Position numbers and translations under genes: made by a program
The notes under the pieces: model-generated
Databases searched by the model: none
Told to the model about the DNA's origin: nothing
The model's input: the letters and a program-made list of their open reading frames with translations, nothing else
NCBI GenBank assembly: GCA_016874715.1
Contig: VGTK01000001.1
Location: forward strand, 62,001 to 126,000
Reading direction: 5' to 3'
Length of the DNA: 64,000 nt
Source: Deltaproteobacteria bacterium
GTDB lineage: Bacteria; Desulfobacterota; Binatia; UBA12015
In this document: in pieces, positions 62,457 to 64,000 of the stretch
Numbering within the stretch: the first letter of the stretch is position 1
Layout of the letters: each line of letters begins with the position of its first letter

Positions 62457-62974
62457 GCCTGGGCCCGGCTCATCGCTCCGAAGGTGAGAAAGTACCGTTT
62501 CGTCTCGTTGACCGAGAACCCGAACTGGGCGCCCCTGCCGACACTCCGGACCTCGGTGACCACCACCGCCCGGTCCCACGGTCGTCCCCGCACGGCCGCT
62601 GCGTATTCCGGTGCATCCGGGGGCGTGTAGCCGGTGACGTACGTCCATCCAGGGTGCAAGCGTTCGCCTGGCCGGACATCGCGCACGCGAACTTCCGAGC
62701 CATCCTCGCGGACGAGGACGTGATCACCGCCCAGGCGGACTCGTTGCTCGTCGACATTGCCCAGCTCGAAAAGCTCTCCGTCCTCGAGCTGGCGGATCGC
62801 GGTCATCATGCGGAAACCGAGGGCACCGTCACGGAATCTGGTCAGCACCGGCATCACCTTGCCGGTGAGCTTAACGATCTCCACCGGACCGTCGATAGTC
62901 TCGACGAGCGCGTCCGCGGCGAGTCGGCTCAAGGTCGGCGGCGGAGGTGGCTTGGGCTTTTCTTCGGGAGGCAT
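62453..62974 (-). CDS. Hint (hedgehog/intein)-like domain protein, probably inactive
   Basis: A 173-residue protein. Its sequence pattern follows the Hint module: an ALVETIDGPVEIVKLTGKV strand set, an ELFELGNVDEQRVRLGGDHV core, then VRVRDVRPGERLHPGWTYV and a closing SVNETKRYFLTFGAM strand. In active Hint proteins a Cys or Ser sits at the start and a TxxH is in the block around LGGDH. Here the His is kept but the Thr is Gly, no clear nucleophile aligns at the beginning, and no terminal Asn is present. A poly-Pro start (PPEEKPKPPPPPT) follows ATG 62974; a longer form begins at 63028. Hence splicing is unlikely. Confidence in the fold is moderate. Confidence 0.5.
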   Translation of the reverse strand: MPPEEKPKPPPPPTLSRLAADALVETIDGPVEIVKLTGKVMPVLTRFRDGALGFRMMTAIRQLEDGELFELGNVDEQRVRLGGDHVLVREDGSEVRVRDVRPGERLHPGWTYVTGYTPPDAPEYAAAVRGRPWDRAVVVTEVRSVGRGAQFGFSVNETKRYFLTFGAMSRAQA

Positions 62975-63078
62975 ATCGCAACAGGACCGGACGCACTCGG
63001 GACCTTCCGAGCTGTCGCAATCCAACACGTCACGCGGGGCCGATCAACAGCCACCGTTCCCTGACCCCTGTTCGGAAT

Positions 63079-63094
63079 TGGCACGGAACCTGCT
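63079..63094 (+). promoter_or_regulatory. Sigma-54 (RpoN) promoter, near-perfect
   Basis: TGGCACG (63079-63085) then CTGCT (63090-63094), with GG at 63080-63081 and GC at 63092-63093 exactly 10 bases apart. Only one position (C for T) misses the TGGCACG-N4-TTGCW consensus. The start would be near 63104-63105, giving about 20 bases before ATG 63124 with GGGAGG at 63114-63119. The upstream activator site was not found. Confidence 0.75.
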
Positions 63095-63098
63095 CGAC

Positions 63099-63112
63099 TA
63101 GACGCGCGTCTA
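63099..63112. promoter_or_regulatory. 14-bp perfect palindrome over the predicted start
   Basis: tagacgcgcgtcta (63099-63112) is a perfect palindrome that covers the predicted sigma-54 start. A dimeric repressor or activator could bind there, or the transcript could fold at its very 5' end. Confidence 0.55.
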
Positions 63113-63123
63113 CGGGAGGCATT

Positions 63124-63561
63124 ATGGACACATCATATTCCGCGCCGGAGGACAACGTCGTCCGGCTCTTCGAACCGGACCTGATCACACCCGAGCAGCA
63201 CCGGGATCGTGTCCAGGCCGAGTCCACCGATCGTCCGGAGATCCGCCTGATGCTGGCGGTGATGGAAGACGCCGTCGCGACGTATCAGCGGTTCGCCGCC
63301 GACCCGGGACGGCGCAACCAGCGCCTCTTCGAGGAGGCCGAGAGCTGGATCAACTCGACCGACACCTCCTGGCCCTACTCCTTCGAGAACATCTGCACGG
63401 CTCTCAAGTTCGAGCCCGAGTCTCTGCGTGGCGGGCTTCTCGCCTGGCGCAAGGAGCAGATGAACGGCCGCTCGGGCCTGTACAGGTTCCCGTTCCGTCG
63501 CGTCAACGGAAAGCGACACTCGATCACCCTGCGAGATCGTCATCTGCGCCAGTCGGCGTGA
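63124..63561 (+). CDS. Small cytoplasmic protein of unknown function behind a sigma-54 promoter
   Basis: A 145-residue protein with ATG 63124 and GGGAGG six bases upstream. It has no signal peptide. The C-terminal half is basic and aromatic (WPYSFENICTALKFEPESLR, then AWRKEQMNGRSGLYRFPFRR and VNGKRHSITLRDR), like a small nucleic-acid binding or regulatory domain; the N-terminal half is acidic. A stand-alone sigma-54 promoter implies response to nitrogen, stress or a bound activator, not constitutive use. I do not recognise the family. Confidence 0.7.
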   Translation: MDTSYSAPEDNVVRLFEPDLITPEQHRDRVQAESTDRPEIRLMLAVMEDAVATYQRFAADPGRRNQRLFEEAESWINSTDTSWPYSFENICTALKFEPESLRGGLLAWRKEQMNGRSGLYRFPFRRVNGKRHSITLRDRHLRQSA

Positions 63562-63567
63562 CGACCT

Positions 63568-64000
63568 TCAAGCGTTCGGCTGCAGCAGGAACTTGAGCGC
63601 GCCGGCATGGCCGGCGCGCTCGAGAGCCTCGATCCCCTCCTCCAGGGGAGCGATCTGCTCCAATAGCGGTAGCACGCGCACTCGCTCCGCGGCGAGCGCC
63701 TCCAGAGCCGCGTCGAAGCGACCACAACGTGAGCCGATGAGGGTGACCTCGTCGATCACGAGTGGTGAAAGATCGACTTCGTGCCGACCCGCGACCGTCG
63801 TCTTGAGCACGACCGCGCCCAGCGGTCGCACGGCGTCGATCGCGAGAGCGAGACCCGCGGGGTCGCCGCTCGCGTCGACGACGAGGTCGTAGCCACGCGG
63901 TCGAGGTGGCGGCGACACCGCGTTCAGGCCGAGCAGCTCCGCGACACCCCGCGCCCGGGGGTTGCGACAGAGCACCTCGACGCGGTCGCCGCGCGCACCG
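63568..64000 (-). CDS. Zinc-type alcohol dehydrogenase, C-terminal part (5' end outside window)
   Basis: The C-terminal 143 residues of a medium-chain dehydrogenase/reductase. The visible half is the nucleotide-binding part: RVEVLCRNPRARGVAELLGL, YDLVVDASGDPAGLALAIDA and the LGAVVLKTTVAG strand, ending AGHAGALKFLLQPNA. The zinc and catalytic domain lies beyond the right edge, so alcohol, threonine or sugar dehydrogenase cannot be told apart. It converges with the sigma-54 gene, 6 bases from its stop. Confidence 0.85.
   Translation of the reverse strand, partial: GARGDRVEVLCRNPRARGVAELLGLNAVSPPPRPRGYDLVVDASGDPAGLALAIDAVRPLGAVVLKTTVAGRHEVDLSPLVIDEVTLIGSRCGRFDAALEALAAERVRVLPLLEQIAPLEEGIEALERAGHAGALKFLLQPNA

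Overview
The window is about 64 kb of very GC-rich chromosomal DNA, dense with genes on both strands. Many genes overlap as stop/start pairs (ATGA, GTGA, TTGA). The envelope genes point to a Gram-negative bacterium: System I cytochrome c maturation, an LpxL-type acyltransferase, an outer-membrane beta-barrel protein, a lipoprotein and a PBP5-type carboxypeptidase. Phosphatidylcholine synthase, two sigma-54-like promoters, ADP-forming acyl-CoA synthetase and a Coq4-like protein suggest a deltaproteobacterial or Binatota-like lineage. That placement is tentative. I see no tRNA, rRNA, CRISPR array, integrase or transposase, so this looks like core chromosome, not a mobile island.

Layout. 1-10.8 kb: a cytochrome c maturation locus in two blocks (ccmF, ccmH and a CcmI-like zinc-ribbon protein; then ccmABCD). 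Between the blocks lie a tRNA-binding protein, an M3 oligopeptidase, a truncated epimerase, a cold-shock protein, IF-3 and DacA. 10.9-20.2 kb: an acyl-CoA ligase pair, a HAD phosphatase, a flippase-like membrane protein and two divergent alpha-glucan hydrolases. 20.2-30.2 kb: a double-hotdog thioesterase, an alpha/beta-hydrolase lacking its nucleophile, and an ABC exporter (ATPase, two permeases, adaptor) whose permease genes are joined by a perfect 32-bp tandem array. Then come an S4 protein, an EamA transporter, a Coq4-like protein, a TetR regulator and an SDR enzyme.

30.4-39.3 kb: a three-gene lipid-modification operon (GT2, PlsC, LpxL-like), a protease-like/beta-barrel fusion, and two secreted proteins with recognisable promoters and terminators. 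39.4-47.8 kb: acyl-CoA synthetase (ADP-forming), MiaB, and an operon of zinc ribbon, cobalamin-binding-like protein, MoaB, MoaD, MoaE and MutS2. 47.8-57.8 kb: a secreted HExxH protein, RlmE, a PcrA/UvrD helicase, a coupled operon of stand-alone E2-like acyltransferase, beta-propeller lipoprotein and phosphatidylcholine synthase, and a TetR gene broken by an amber codon. 57.9-64 kb: ClpB, riboflavin synthase, a Hint-like protein with a TPR-like partner, a sigma-54-driven gene of unknown function and the end of a zinc-type dehydrogenase.

How they work together. The clearest functional groups are heme delivery and cytochrome c maturation, envelope lipid building (PlsC, LpxL-like, GT2, Pcs), an ABC efflux or lipid exporter, alpha-glucan breakdown, and molybdopterin synthase. 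The most unusual items are the 32-bp array of micro-ORFs, the degenerate peptidase/beta-barrel fusion, the MoaD with residues after its terminal Gly-Gly, the Hint-like protein, and the sigma-54 promoter with a palindrome at the predicted start site.
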